Shown here in pieces: positions 30,143 to 38,327 of a DNA stretch of 64,000 nucleotides. Under the pieces are notes generated by a model that worked only from the letters and a program-made list of their open reading frames with translations, made no database searches and was not told the origin of the DNA. Both the position numbers and the translations under genes were made by a program. Each line of letters opens with the position of its first letter. The stretch's first letter is position 1. The stretch is from Rhizobium sp. NXC24 (GTDB lineage: Bacteria > Pseudomonadota > Alphaproteobacteria > Rhizobiales > Rhizobiaceae), in assembly GCF_002944315.1 (NCBI RefSeq), contig NZ_CP024311.1:472501-536500 (forward strand), read 5' to 3'.

Positions 30143-30814
30143 TCAGAGCAGGGGACGGTTCGGCATGTCGTCCAGCGAGATCACGCCGTCATGGTTGCGG
30201 TCCATGCGGTCGAAGAGCTTGTTGGCGGCGTCTTCGGCCTCCTGCTTGCTGATCTGGCCGTTTTCATCCGTATCGACGCGTTGGAACAACAGGCTCGTGC
30301 GCATTAGAGCAGCTTCGTGCATGAAGCGGCCGCGCGGGTGGTGACCGTGATGCTTGCCCGCATCCTGGTTGTCGCCGCTCGGAGCCTGATCCGCTTGAGC
30401 CTGGTCGCCCTTGCCCTGGTCGCCCTTGCCTTGATCCCCCTTGGCCTGATCGGCTTGAGCTTGATCCTCGGCGCCCTTGGCGCGTTCGGCCTTCCACTCC
30501 TTGATGCGCTCCTTGCGATAGGCGCGCAGTTCGCCGGGGGTGATCTCGCCGTCCTTATTCGTGTCGATCTGGTCAAAGATCTTGTCGACGCCGGCCTTGA
30601 CCTCGTCCTTGGAAATCTTCATGTCGCCGTTGGTATCGAACTGCTTGAGCATGCGCACATAGACGACTTCCGGCGAAAAGCCCGGGCGATGCCAGCGACC
30701 GCCGGGGCCGCCCATGCCGTCATGGGCCTGCGGAGCGGCAAAACTTGCCTGGACGGCGGCGCCGACCAGAAGAGTTGCGGAAAGTCCTGCCAGAAGAAGT
30801 TTTTTCCCGTTCAT
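30143..30814 (-). CDS. secreted EF-hand calcium-binding protein
   Basis: 223 residues. A Sec signal peptide (KKLLLAGLSATLLVGAAVQASFA, cut after about 26) precedes four EF-hand loops in two pairs: DTNGDMKISKDE and DTNKDGEITPGE near 60-95, then DTDENGQISKQE and DRNHDGVISLDD near 180-215. The pairs are joined by a low-complexity linker of A/G-D-Q repeats with Lys and a His-rich segment (KHHGHH). A periplasmic or exported calcium sensor or buffer is inferred. It is not calsymin, which is larger. A terminator-linked repeat lies downstream. Confidence 0.88.
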   Translation of the reverse strand: MNGKKLLLAGLSATLLVGAAVQASFAAPQAHDGMGGPGGRWHRPGFSPEVVYVRMLKQFDTNGDMKISKDEVKAGVDKIFDQIDTNKDGEITPGELRAYRKERIKEWKAERAKGAEDQAQADQAKGDQGKGDQGKGDQAQADQAPSGDNQDAGKHHGHHPRGRFMHEAALMRTSLLFQRVDTDENGQISKQEAEDAANKLFDRMDRNHDGVISLDDMPNRPLL

Positions 30815-30927
30815 CGTTTTTCCTTTCGTACTGAAGAATGGTCAAACGATACGGCTGAAGGCAAAAAACGACCAATTAAACATCGGTAAGGCGGATGAAA
30901 CTTTCGTAACCCGATCCTAAAAAACCA

Positions 30928-31632
30928 TTAAACGAGGGTCTTGAGAAAAGCGGTCAGATCGTCGGTCACATAGTCGATATGATCGTCCTCGCCGCTCGTC
31001 TTCTCCCACCATTCGATCACTGTGCCTTCGAGATTCTGCGGCACGAGCAGCACGGTCTTCATGCCGAGCGCTTTCGGCACGGTAAGATTGCGCGGCAGGT
31101 CCTCGAACATGGCAGCGCGCTTCGTGTCCACCCGATTGAGGCTCATGAACTTGTCGTAGGTGCTGCCTGCCGGCTTCGGCACGTAGTCGGCCGCGACGAT
31201 GTCGAAAATATCGTCGAAGTTATCGAGGATGCCGAGCGCGCCGGCGGTCGCCTGCGCATGCTTGACGCTGCCGTTGGTGAAAATGAATTTGCGGCCCGGC
31301 AGCGCCTTGATGGCGGCGGCGAGCTCCGGCTGGGGCATCAGTGCCGAATAATCGATCGCATGCGCCTTCTCCAGGAAATCATTGGGGTCAATGCGATGAT
31401 GGATCATCAGCCCCTGCAATGTCGTGCCATGCTCGAGGTAATATTGCTTCTGCAGCTTTCGCGCCTCGTCCCGCTCCATCTGGAGGAGTGCGGAAACATA
31501 GGCCGTCATGTTCTTGTCGATCTGCGAGAAGAGATCGACATGATGCGGATAGAGCGTGTTGTCGAGATCGAATACCCAGTCGCGGATATCCGAGAAATCG
31601 GCGGGTTGAGGCAGCGTTCTTGTTTGGGTCAT
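30928..31632 (-). CDS. HAD-family pyrimidine 5'-nucleotidase
   Basis: 234 residues. HAD motif I is FDLDNTLYP (nucleophile Asp), motif II TNGS, the motif III Lys lies in YVPKPAGS, and motif IV is FEDLPRNL. The cap and length match the SDT1/YjjG-like pyrimidine 5'-nucleotidases that dephosphorylate UMP/CMP or damaged nucleotides. In rhizobia it lies between argB and dapD, as here, but no functional link is known. Confidence 0.87.
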   Translation of the reverse strand: MTQTRTLPQPADFSDIRDWVFDLDNTLYPHHVDLFSQIDKNMTAYVSALLQMERDEARKLQKQYYLEHGTTLQGLMIHHRIDPNDFLEKAHAIDYSALMPQPELAAAIKALPGRKFIFTNGSVKHAQATAGALGILDNFDDIFDIVAADYVPKPAGSTYDKFMSLNRVDTKRAAMFEDLPRNLTVPKALGMKTVLLVPQNLEGTVIEWWEKTSGEDDHIDYVTDDLTAFLKTLV

Positions 31633-31847
31633 GGCGGCCTTATGGCATGTGCTATTGCCTGAGGAAAAGGAAAATATGCCGCGTATATGAGAAACATCGC
31701 AGACATTGTCGGCTATCCTAATGCAGGCTATGGTTTTGCCGATTGATTTTTAGGGTTCTGCGCTATTTGCCGGCTAGAGAGGAGTCTGTGCCTCTTCGGT
31801 TACCAAGGACAAATGCGCCCGGTGAGGTTTTTCAGGAGGGGGATAGT

Positions 31848-32618
31848 ATGAGTCAGGTGGAAAAGGCGGCAGAGTTCGCCAGGCTGCATCGGAAGGGCGA
31901 TCCGCTGATCCTCTTCAATATCTGGGATGCCGGCTCGGCCAAGGTAGTCACCGAAGCAGGCGCCAAAGCGCTGGCAACGGGGAGTTGGTCGGTCGCCGCG
32001 GCCAATGGTTTCGGCGATGGCGAGGCAATACCGCTGTCGCTGCTGGCGGTCATTACCCGCCTGATTTCGGTCACGAGCCCCCTGCCGGTCTCCGTCGATT
32101 TCGAAGGCGGCTATGCCATAGAGCCGGATGCCGTCGCCGCGAATGTCGAAAAGATCATGGATCATGGCGCAATCGGCATCAATTTCGAGGATCAAGTGGT
32201 CGGCGGCCGCGGCGTTCATCCGATTGAGATGCAGGTGGCCCGCATCCGCGCCATCCGGGAGATGGCCGACCGGCGGGAAATGCCGCTGTTCATCAACGCC
32301 CGCACCGATCTTTTCCTGCAGGAAAGCGATACGGCCCATCATCAGATTCTGCTGGAGGAAGCTTACCGCCGCGCCGACGCTTTTGCCGAGGCCGGCGCCA
32401 GCGGCTTTTTCGCGCCGGGGCTCGTCGACGCGGAATTCATCGAAGCCGTCTGCGATCGCTCACCTCTGCCGGTCAACATCATGGTGCGTCCGACAACGCC
32501 CGATAACATCACCATGGGCAGGCTCGGCGTCAGCCGCATCAGCTACGGCCCCGCGCCCTATAGGACCGTGATGGGAATGCTGAAGAGCGAGGCCGAGGCG
32601 CTCTATCAGCAGACCTGA
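31848..32618 (+). CDS. isocitrate lyase/PEP mutase-family enzyme
   Basis: 256 residues. The start at ATG 31848 has GGAGG 9 nt upstream; a longer frame starts 105 nt earlier without a good site. The TIM-barrel family marks are VSVDFEGGYA near 84, the Mg-binding GINFEDQVVGG near 108 and INARTDLFL near 145. The lyase-type KKCGH active-site motif is absent, so it is of the PEP-mutase/2,3-dimethylmalate-lyase group with uncertain substrate (possibly oxaloacetate or a methylisocitrate-like acid). It is a single-gene unit. Confidence 0.82.
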   Translation: MSQVEKAAEFARLHRKGDPLILFNIWDAGSAKVVTEAGAKALATGSWSVAAANGFGDGEAIPLSLLAVITRLISVTSPLPVSVDFEGGYAIEPDAVAANVEKIMDHGAIGINFEDQVVGGRGVHPIEMQVARIRAIREMADRREMPLFINARTDLFLQESDTAHHQILLEEAYRRADAFAEAGASGFFAPGLVDAEFIEAVCDRSPLPVNIMVRPTTPDNITMGRLGVSRISYGPAPYRTVMGMLKSEAEALYQQT

Positions 32619-32694
32619 TCATCCTGGCTTTTTCTGCGCAAACACGCGCTCTACTGATTTCGGTTGAACGCGCAGTTGCCGACAATGAGAGAAC

Positions 32695-32727
32695 CACGCC
32701 TTCCCAACTTGGGGAGGGCGTGTTTTT
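32695..32727. terminator. bidirectional terminator between the PEP-mutase-like gene and argB
   Basis: CACGCCTTCCC, short loop, GGGAGGGCGTG followed by TTTTT; it ends 3 nt before the argB stop codon on the other strand. Confidence 0.85.
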
Positions 32728-32729
32728 CC

Positions 32730-33617
32730 TTAAGGGACAATCAGCGTACCGGCGCCGCGTTCGGTGAAGATCTCGAGCAGCACGGAATGGGCAGTCTTGC
32801 CGTTGAGGATGACGACGCCCTGGACACCTGCCTTGATCGCGTCGATGCAGGTCTCGACCTTCGGGATCATACCGCCGGAAATCGTGCCGTCGGCAATCAG
32901 CGCATGCGCCTGGGCGACGGAGAGTTCCTTGATCAATTGGCCTTGCTTGTCGAGCACGCCCGGAACGTCGGTCAAGAAGAGCAGGCGGGTGGCGCTGAGC
33001 GCGCCGGCGATGGCGCCGGCGAAGGTGTCGGCATTGATGTTGTAGGTGGCGCCGTCGCGGCCGGGAGCGACCGGCGCGATGACCGGGATCATTTCCGACT
33101 TTGCCAAGAGGTCGAGCAGCGTGCGGTCGACTTCGACCACTTCGCCGACAAAGCCGAGATCGAGCACGCGCTCGATATTGGAATCCGGATCCTTGATGGT
33201 CTTATGCGCTTTCTCGGCGAAGACCATGTTGCCGTCCTTGCCGCAAAGGCCGATCGCCCATTCGCCAGTCTGGTTGATCAGCGCAACGATTTCCTTGTTG
33301 ATCGAGCCGGCCAGCACCATTTCGACGATCTCGACGGTCTTGGCGTCGGTCACGCGCAGGCCGCCTTCGAATTTCGATTCGATGCCCATCTTCGTCAGCA
33401 TGGAGCCGATCTGCGGACCGCCGCCATGGACGACGATCGGGTTGACGCCTGACTGTTTCAGAAGCGCGATATCGGCCGCAAACGCCTTGCCGAGCTCCGC
33501 ATTGCCCATGGCATGACCACCGTATTTCACCACGATGGTCTTGTTTTCATAACGCTGCATATAGGGTAGGGCCTGAGCGAGCAGGCTGGCTTGAAGTTCG
33601 CTTTGGGATTCGGACAT
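32730..33617 (-). CDS. argB: acetylglutamate kinase
   Basis: 295 residues. Marks of the amino-acid kinase fold are [11 protein letters not shown] near 29, VHGGGPQIG near 63 and the C-terminal [18 protein letters not shown] region. ArgB phosphorylates N-acetylglutamate, the committed step controlled by arginine and PII in many bacteria. In Rhizobiaceae it belongs to the engB-argB run; here a sigma-factor unit lies between engB and argB. Confidence 0.96.
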   Translation of the reverse strand: MSESQSELQASLLAQALPYMQRYENKTIVVKYGGHAMGNAELGKAFAADIALLKQSGVNPIVVHGGGPQIGSMLTKMGIESKFEGGLRVTDAKTVEIVEMVLAGSINKEIVALINQTGEWAIGLCGKDGNMVFAEKAHKTIKDPDSNIERVLDLGFVGEVVEVDRTLLDLLAKSEMIPVIAPVAPGRDGATYNINADTFAGAIAGALSATRLLFLTDVPGVLDKQGQLIKELSVAQAHALIADGTISGGMIPKVETCIDAIKAGVQGVVILNGKTAHSVLLEIFTERGAGTLIVP

Positions 33618-33677
33618 GGGGCACCCCGTAAAATTGATCGCGGCCTTTTATCTCAAGTTTTTGACAGAGGGAATAAT

Positions 33678-33704
33678 GGTGACAGGATTAGTTTTTCCTG
33701 CGTC
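33678..33704 (+). promoter_or_regulatory. candidate ECF promoter of the sigma-factor operon
   Basis: GGTGAC, 17 nt, CGTC, 96 bp before the sigma gene start. The same spacing and AC/CGT cores occur before the fasciclin gene at 35079, suggesting autoregulation by the ECF factor. Confidence 0.4.
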
Positions 33705-33799
33705 ATATCGCGCCCCGCCCATTATCATCCTTTGAGTGAGCTTGCCGCCCGATGCTTTTCCCCTAAGATATCTTGAATAAGCCGCGATCGGGGGATCGG

Positions 33800-34339
33800 A
33801 TGGCGAGTGAGGAGATAGAGGCGCTCATCGGCCGGGTCGCGATGCGCGACCAGAAAGCCTTTGTCGCGCTCTATAAGAAGACGAGTCCGAAACTCTATGC
33901 CGTGTGTCTGCGTATCCTCGGCAATAGAACGGACGCCGAGGAGATTTTGCAGGAAGTTTATGTGAAAATCTGGCAGCGGGCGGAGCGCTTTATCGCCTCG
34001 GAAGGGCCGGCGATCCCGTGGCTGACCACGATTGCGCGCAATCAATCGATCGATGCTATCCGTGCCCGAAAACCTGTCGCAGACGAAATTGATACGGCCT
34101 ATGATCTTGCTGATACCGAACCTGGACCCGAAGAGCAGGCAATAGTGAAGGGAGAGGGAAGGCGGATTGACAGGTGCATGGAAGAGTTGGAAGCTGATCG
34201 GGCGCGGGCTGTTCGCAGCGCCTATGTGGATGGCCTAAGCTACCAGGAACTTGCCGAGCAATATGCGGTGCCTTTGAATACCATGCGCACCTGGCTGCGC
34301 CGAAGCCTGATTAGACTGAGAGAGTGCATGGACAGATGA
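33800..34339 (+). CDS. ECF RNA polymerase sigma factor (SigK-like context)
   Basis: 179 residues from ATG 33800 with GGGGG about 6 nt upstream; a TTG at 33773 would add nine residues. Region 2 is about 20-85 (LYAVCLRILGNRTDAEEILQEVYVKIWQ, TIARNQSIDAIRAR) and region 4 about 125-175 (LSYQELAEQYAVPLNTMRTWLRRSLIRLRE). It overlaps an RskA-like anti-sigma gene by 4 nt and precedes a fasciclin gene. This resembles the mycobacterial SigK-RskA-MPT70/83 unit. Group assignment is by context, not by scoring. Confidence 0.85.
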   Translation: MASEEIEALIGRVAMRDQKAFVALYKKTSPKLYAVCLRILGNRTDAEEILQEVYVKIWQRAERFIASEGPAIPWLTTIARNQSIDAIRARKPVADEIDTAYDLADTEPGPEEQAIVKGEGRRIDRCMEELEADRARAVRSAYVDGLSYQELAEQYAVPLNTMRTWLRRSLIRLRECMDR

Positions 34340-35046
34340 GTACGCCCGATCAAAGCAAGGGAGGTCGCTCCCGAGATGAAGTCCTGGCCGGAGAATATGT
34401 GCTCGGCGTGTTGTCATTGGAGGATCGGCAGAAGGTAGAGCGGCGCATGCGCAGCGATCGGCAGTTCGCCGCCATCGTCAGCCGCTGGGAGCAGAATCTT
34501 TCGGGATTCAACGACGATTACGACATGGTCCCGCCGGCCGCCTCCGTCTTTCCCAAGATCGAAAGGCGCATTTTTGGAGAAGCCGCTTTCGGCGCCAATC
34601 TCTGGAATTCTTTGTTGCTCTGGCGGTCCGTCGCCTTCGGTTCCTTGTTTCTCGCAGCCGGCGTTCTGGTTTTCACCGTCACGAACAACGTCTCGAAGCC
34701 GCAGCCGGGCAGGCAGCTCACCGCATCTCTTACCGGACAGAACAGCCCCATCAATTTGCTGGCGGATTATGACGTCACAAGCGGACGACTGAAGGTGACG
34801 CCGGTCGCTGCCGGCCAGCCTCAGGAAAAATCATTGGAACTCTGGCTGATCCGCGGCAGCGAGCCGGCCGAGGCGCTCGGCGTCCTGCCGCAGACCGGCG
34901 AGGGCGAGATCGTCCTGCCGCAGGAGATCCACGGTAAGCTGACGGAAGGCGCGATCATCGCCGTCAGCGTCGAGCCCTTCGGCGGTTCGCCGACGGGCAA
35001 GCCCACGGGCGATGTCATTGCCTCCGGCACGATCCATTTGCCCTGA
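34336..35046 (+). CDS. membrane anti-sigma factor, RskA family
   Basis: 236 residues; the ATG lies within the sigma gene stop (ATGA). A cytoplasmic anti-sigma region (about 10-75: VLAGEYVLGVLSLEDRQKVERRM) is followed by one membrane helix (about 95-117: LLLWRSVAFGSLFLAAGVLVFTV) and an extracytoplasmic RskA_C domain (about 130-236: SGRLKVTPVAAGQPQEKSLELWLI). No zinc-binding HxxxCxxC is present. It would hold the sigma factor at the membrane until a signal triggers release, probably by proteolysis. Confidence 0.87.
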   Translation: MSTPDQSKGGRSRDEVLAGEYVLGVLSLEDRQKVERRMRSDRQFAAIVSRWEQNLSGFNDDYDMVPPAASVFPKIERRIFGEAAFGANLWNSLLLWRSVAFGSLFLAAGVLVFTVTNNVSKPQPGRQLTASLTGQNSPINLLADYDVTSGRLKVTPVAAGQPQEKSLELWLIRGSEPAEALGVLPQTGEGEIVLPQEIHGKLTEGAIIAVSVEPFGGSPTGKPTGDVIASGTIHLP

Positions 35047-35078
35047 AAGCATCTTTCTTCCGAAAAAAGAATCGCGGC

Positions 35079-35105
35079 TGAAACTCTTCCTTCGGCGCCT
35101 CCGTA
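35079..35105 (+). promoter_or_regulatory. candidate ECF promoter of the fasciclin gene
   Basis: TGAAAC, 17 nt, CGTA, about 50 bp before the start codon. It matches the element at 33678 in spacing and core. Confidence 0.45.
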
Positions 35106-35154
35106 CCTTGCTCTGACCCCATGTGATCGGGGCAAAAGAGGAAGAGGACAAGCC

Positions 35155-35712
35155 ATGATGAAGACCGCAATCCGCATCGCCGCAGTGGCCGTAACGCTTT
35201 CGGCCGCGACCGGCCTCGCCTATGCGAAGAACCCGACCGTCGGTGGCGCGCCGATGTTCGCCAGCAAGAACATCATCGAAAATGCCGTCAACTCGAAGGA
35301 CCACACGACGCTGGTCGCCGCCGTCAAGGCCGCCGGCCTTGTCGATACGCTGGAGGGCAAAGGCCCCTTCACCGTCTTTGCGCCCACCAATGAAGCCTTC
35401 AAGAAGCTGCCGCCCGGCACGGTCGAGACGCTGCTGAAGCCGGAGAACAAGGCGATGCTGACGAAGATCCTGACCTGCCATGTCGTCGCCGGCGATGACA
35501 TGGCCGCCGCCATCAGGAAAATGTCGATGGGCAATGGCGGCGAATATGATCTGAAAACGGTCGGCGGCTGCACGATCAAGGCCACGGAAATGGGCGGCAA
35601 GCTGACGTTGACCGACGAGGCCGGCGGCACCGCTCACATCACCATTGCCGACGTTAAGCAGTCGAACGGCGTGATCCACGTGGTCGACAAGGTGTTATTG
35701 CCGAAAATGTAA
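35155..35712 (+). CDS. secreted fasciclin (FAS1) domain protein
   Basis: 185 residues. A signal peptide (AIRIAAVAVTLSAATGLAYA, cut near 24) precedes a single FAS1 domain: the H1 box GPFTVFAPTNEAFKKLP near 75 and the H2 region ITIADVKQSNGVIHVVDKVLLP at the end. FAS1 domains mediate adhesion; in Sinorhizobium a homologue (Nex18/Fsc-type) affects nodulation. It follows a sigma/anti-sigma pair and has its own candidate promoter of the same type. Confidence 0.92.
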   Translation: MMKTAIRIAAVAVTLSAATGLAYAKNPTVGGAPMFASKNIIENAVNSKDHTTLVAAVKAAGLVDTLEGKGPFTVFAPTNEAFKKLPPGTVETLLKPENKAMLTKILTCHVVAGDDMAAAIRKMSMGNGGEYDLKTVGGCTIKATEMGGKLTLTDEAGGTAHITIADVKQSNGVIHVVDKVLLPKM

Positions 35713-35728
35713 CGACCATCGGCAGCAT

Positions 35729-35768
35729 GGCCGCCACTTTTCTAACGTCGAGGGTGGCGGCCTCTTTT
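35729..35768. terminator. bidirectional terminator between the fasciclin gene and engB
   Basis: GGCCGCCAC, 16-nt loop, GTGGCGGCC followed by TCTTTT; on the other strand it follows the engB stop. Confidence 0.85.
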
Positions 35769-35769
35769 G

Positions 35770-36429
35770 TCAGACGGCGATGCCGACCGTCAGGCCGATC
35801 GCCTGACGCAACTCCTGTAGGCCCTCGGCCTTCTCCGAGGAGGTGGCGAGGATGCCGGGATAGGCGGCGGGGCGCTTGCGGATCTTTTCGGCCGTATCGG
35901 CCACCAGCTTCGGCAGGCCCGCAGCCTTGATCTTGTCGGTTTTGGTCAAGACGATCTGATAGGAAACCGCGGCCTTGTCGAGCAGCGACAGAACCTCTTC
36001 GTCATTTTTCTTGATGCCGTGGCGGCTGTCGATCAGCACATAGACACGCTTCAGCGTCGACCTTCCGCGCAGATAGTCGAAAACCAGTTTCGTCCAGGCA
36101 TCCACCTGCTCCTTCGGCGCTTCGGCATAGCCGTAGCCGGGCATGTCCACCAAGGCCATCGGCGGCAGGTCGGTTCCTTCGCCGGAAAAACCGTCGGGAA
36201 CGAAATAGTTGAGTTCCTGCGTGCGGCCCGGCGTATTCGAGGTGCGTGCCAGACCCTTCTGGCCGACCAGCGCATTGATCAGCGACGACTTGCCGACATT
36301 CGAGCGCCCGGCGAAAGCCACTTCCAGCGGCCCCTCGGGCGGCAGGAATTTCATCGCCGGCACGCCGCGGATGAAGATCCATGGGCGCCCGAAAAGCGGC
36401 TTGTCGTCTTTTATCGTCTGATCTGCCAT
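35770..36429 (-). CDS. engB: ribosome biogenesis GTPase EngB (YsxC/YihA)
   Basis: 219 residues. GTPase motifs are all present: G1 [15 protein letters not shown] near 41, the TPGRTQ region, G3 [12 protein letters not shown] near 94 and G4 LTKTDK near 160. It is essential for 50S subunit assembly. In Rhizobiaceae it normally lies between yidC and argB; here a LysR/LysE pair separates it from yidC. Confidence 0.95.
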   Translation of the reverse strand: MADQTIKDDKPLFGRPWIFIRGVPAMKFLPPEGPLEVAFAGRSNVGKSSLINALVGQKGLARTSNTPGRTQELNYFVPDGFSGEGTDLPPMALVDMPGYGYAEAPKEQVDAWTKLVFDYLRGRSTLKRVYVLIDSRHGIKKNDEEVLSLLDKAAVSYQIVLTKTDKIKAAGLPKLVADTAEKIRKRPAAYPGILATSSEKAEGLQELRQAIGLTVGIAV

Positions 36430-36539
36430 GCGCTCGCGGTCTTCCGGTTCAACTGGCTGACTGGCTTCGGGGTTTTGGCTGGGAAAGTCAAGTTTTGATC
36501 GTCAGCTCTTCGTTGGCGGCTGGCGTTCCAAAGCAGTCG

Positions 36540-37442
36540 TCAGGACGGAATAAGCGATCTTTTTGCAACATCGATAACGGTTTGGGTAAGCAGGGCAAGC
36601 CGGTCTGCGGCGAGACGGCTAATCTGCCAGTAGAGGGTCACATCCAGAGGCGTGTCCGGCACCAGTTCGACCAGCCGCCCAGCCCGAACATGGTCTTCAA
36701 TGAGATGAACCGGGTTCATTCCCCATCCCATCCCCAGCAGGCTGGCTTCGACGAAGCCTTGTGTAGAGGGCAACCAGTGTGTTGGCACGTTACTGTGGAC
36801 TCCGAACACACGTTGGAGCCAATCGATTTGGAGGCGATCCTTCTGACTGAAGATCAATGAAGGCGCGACGGCTATGGCCTCCGGTGTCACGCCATGGGGA
36901 AAATACCGTCGAACAAAGTCGGGGCTTGCTGTGGCATGGTAGCGCATAGCACCCAAGGAATAGCGGCGGCACCCGGAAATCGGTTGTTCCATGCTGGTGA
37001 CGGCAGCAATGACCCTTCCGCGCTGAAGCCAGTCCGCGGTGTAATCCTGATCATCAACCGAGATATTGAGAAGATAATCCGACGTGTTGGCGAAGCGCGC
37101 CGTCGCTTCCAGAAACCAGGTTCCAAGACTATCGGCGTTCGTCGCGACCTGAAGCGTGACCCGCTGCTGAGGTTTTCCACGCTCGCTGAGAGAGGGGAGA
37201 TGTTCGAGCAATTCGCTTTCCAGAATGCCGACGTTTTCCATGTGCCGGCAAAGCCAGTCGCCCTGTTCCGTGGCGATACAAGGCGTCCCCCTGATGACGA
37301 GCGCAGTGCCGACCCGTTCTTCGAGTTGCTTGATCCGCTGAGAAATGGCCGACGGCGAAACGTTCAGTACCGCAGCCGCTTTTTCGAAGCTGCCGGTTTG
37401 AACAACGGCGGAGAGAACGCGAAGAGCCGGGTAGTCTATCAT
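36540..37442 (-). CDS. argP: LysR-family regulator of the ArgP/LysG type
   Basis: 300 residues from ATG 37442; the longer frame upstream is unconserved. The HTH is at about 1-60 (IDYPALRVLSAVVQTGSFEKAAAVLNVSPSAISQRIKQLEE), followed by the LysR substrate domain. It is divergent from a LysE-type exporter with a 98-bp shared spacer holding two TTA-N7-TAA dyads. ArgP/LysG senses lysine or arginine and activates the exporter; that role is inferred from the pairing. Confidence 0.88.
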   Translation of the reverse strand: MIDYPALRVLSAVVQTGSFEKAAAVLNVSPSAISQRIKQLEERVGTALVIRGTPCIATEQGDWLCRHMENVGILESELLEHLPSLSERGKPQQRVTLQVATNADSLGTWFLEATARFANTSDYLLNISVDDQDYTADWLQRGRVIAAVTSMEQPISGCRRYSLGAMRYHATASPDFVRRYFPHGVTPEAIAVAPSLIFSQKDRLQIDWLQRVFGVHSNVPTHWLPSTQGFVEASLLGMGWGMNPVHLIEDHVRAGRLVELVPDTPLDVTLYWQISRLAADRLALLTQTVIDVAKRSLIPS

Positions 37443-37454
37443 GGATAAGCTACG

Positions 37455-37488
37455 CTTAATCAGTGTAAGGAGGTTTAAGTATCCTAAA
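37455..37488. promoter_or_regulatory. tandem LysR-type operators
   Basis: Two T-N11-A dyads, CTTA-N7-TAAG (37455-37469) and TTTA-N7-TAAA (37474-37488), set 19 bp apart, about two helical turns. They lie between the divergent argP and lysE starts, as expected for a LysR tetramer. Confidence 0.65.
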
Positions 37489-37540
37489 TCGGCGATCGGG
37501 TCTATGGAGCCGCGAGGCTTTTGAGGCGGGCAATATCGGC

Positions 37541-38149
37541 ATGGATTTCTCGACATATTTTACCGGAATGACGATGGGGCTAAGTCTCATCGTCGCCATT
37601 GGCGCGCAGAATGCGTTCATCCTTCGCCAAGGTTTGCGCCACGAGTACGTCTTCGCGGTCTGCCTTGCCTGCGCACTGTCGGACGCTGTCCTCATCGTGA
37701 TCGGGGTCACGAGTTTAAAGCAGGTCGTCGACGTGCTGCCATGGCTCGATCCCCTCATGCGCTACGGCGGGACCGCGTTCTTGGTCTGGTATGGGGCGAA
37801 AAGCCTGTTATCCGCGCTGCGATCCACCGGCGCTCTGTCGGTGGCGAAGAGCAATTCGGCGAGCTTCGGTAAGACCATGGCCATGTGCCTTGCACTGACT
37901 TGGCTCAATCCTCACGTTTACCTCGACACCGTTGTGCTTCTCGGAACGATCGCGACGCGCTTTCCAGGTCATCAGGCGGAGTTTGCCGCAGGGGCCACGA
38001 CAGGGTCGTTCCTGTTCTTCTTTTCACTGGGATACGGCGCGACCCGACTGAAGCCCATCTTTTCGCGGCCGGCATCATGGCGCATTCTCGAGGCAATCAT
38101 TGCCTGCGTCATGTGGCTGATCGCTTTCAAACTTCTCGGCGGGATGTGA
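37541..38149 (+). CDS. lysE: LysE/ArgO-type basic amino-acid exporter
   Basis: 202 residues with six hydrophobic segments. The family start is visible (TYFTGMTMGLSLIVAIGAQNAFILRQGL), as is the ALTWLNPHVYLDTVVLLG block near 113. It exports lysine and/or arginine and protects against toxic analogues or excess. It is divergent from the ArgP-like gene. It is an insertion relative to the engB-yidC adjacency usual in the family. Confidence 0.92.
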   Translation: MDFSTYFTGMTMGLSLIVAIGAQNAFILRQGLRHEYVFAVCLACALSDAVLIVIGVTSLKQVVDVLPWLDPLMRYGGTAFLVWYGAKSLLSALRSTGALSVAKSNSASFGKTMAMCLALTWLNPHVYLDTVVLLGTIATRFPGHQAEFAAGATTGSFLFFFSLGYGATRLKPIFSRPASWRILEAIIACVMWLIAFKLLGGM

Positions 38150-38295
38150 AGTTCGCCGGGATGGCGGACGAGAAGAGCGCCATCTTGTATGACGTGCATC
38201 GGCTTTTTACTGCATAAACTGCCCCAGCGCGGCGCTTTCTCGTACGCTTTCGCCCTCTCGGCGATCGCAGTTGACGGCACTTGCCACCCAATAAC

Positions 38296-38321
38296 GAAAA
38301 AGCCCCGCCGGAGCGGGGCTT
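38296..38321 (-). terminator. intrinsic terminator of rpmH-rnpA-yidC
   Basis: Read on the minus strand: AAGCCCCGC, short loop, GCGGGGCTT followed by a T-run, 7 nt after the yidC stop. Confidence 0.9.
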
Positions 38322-38327
38322 GTATCG

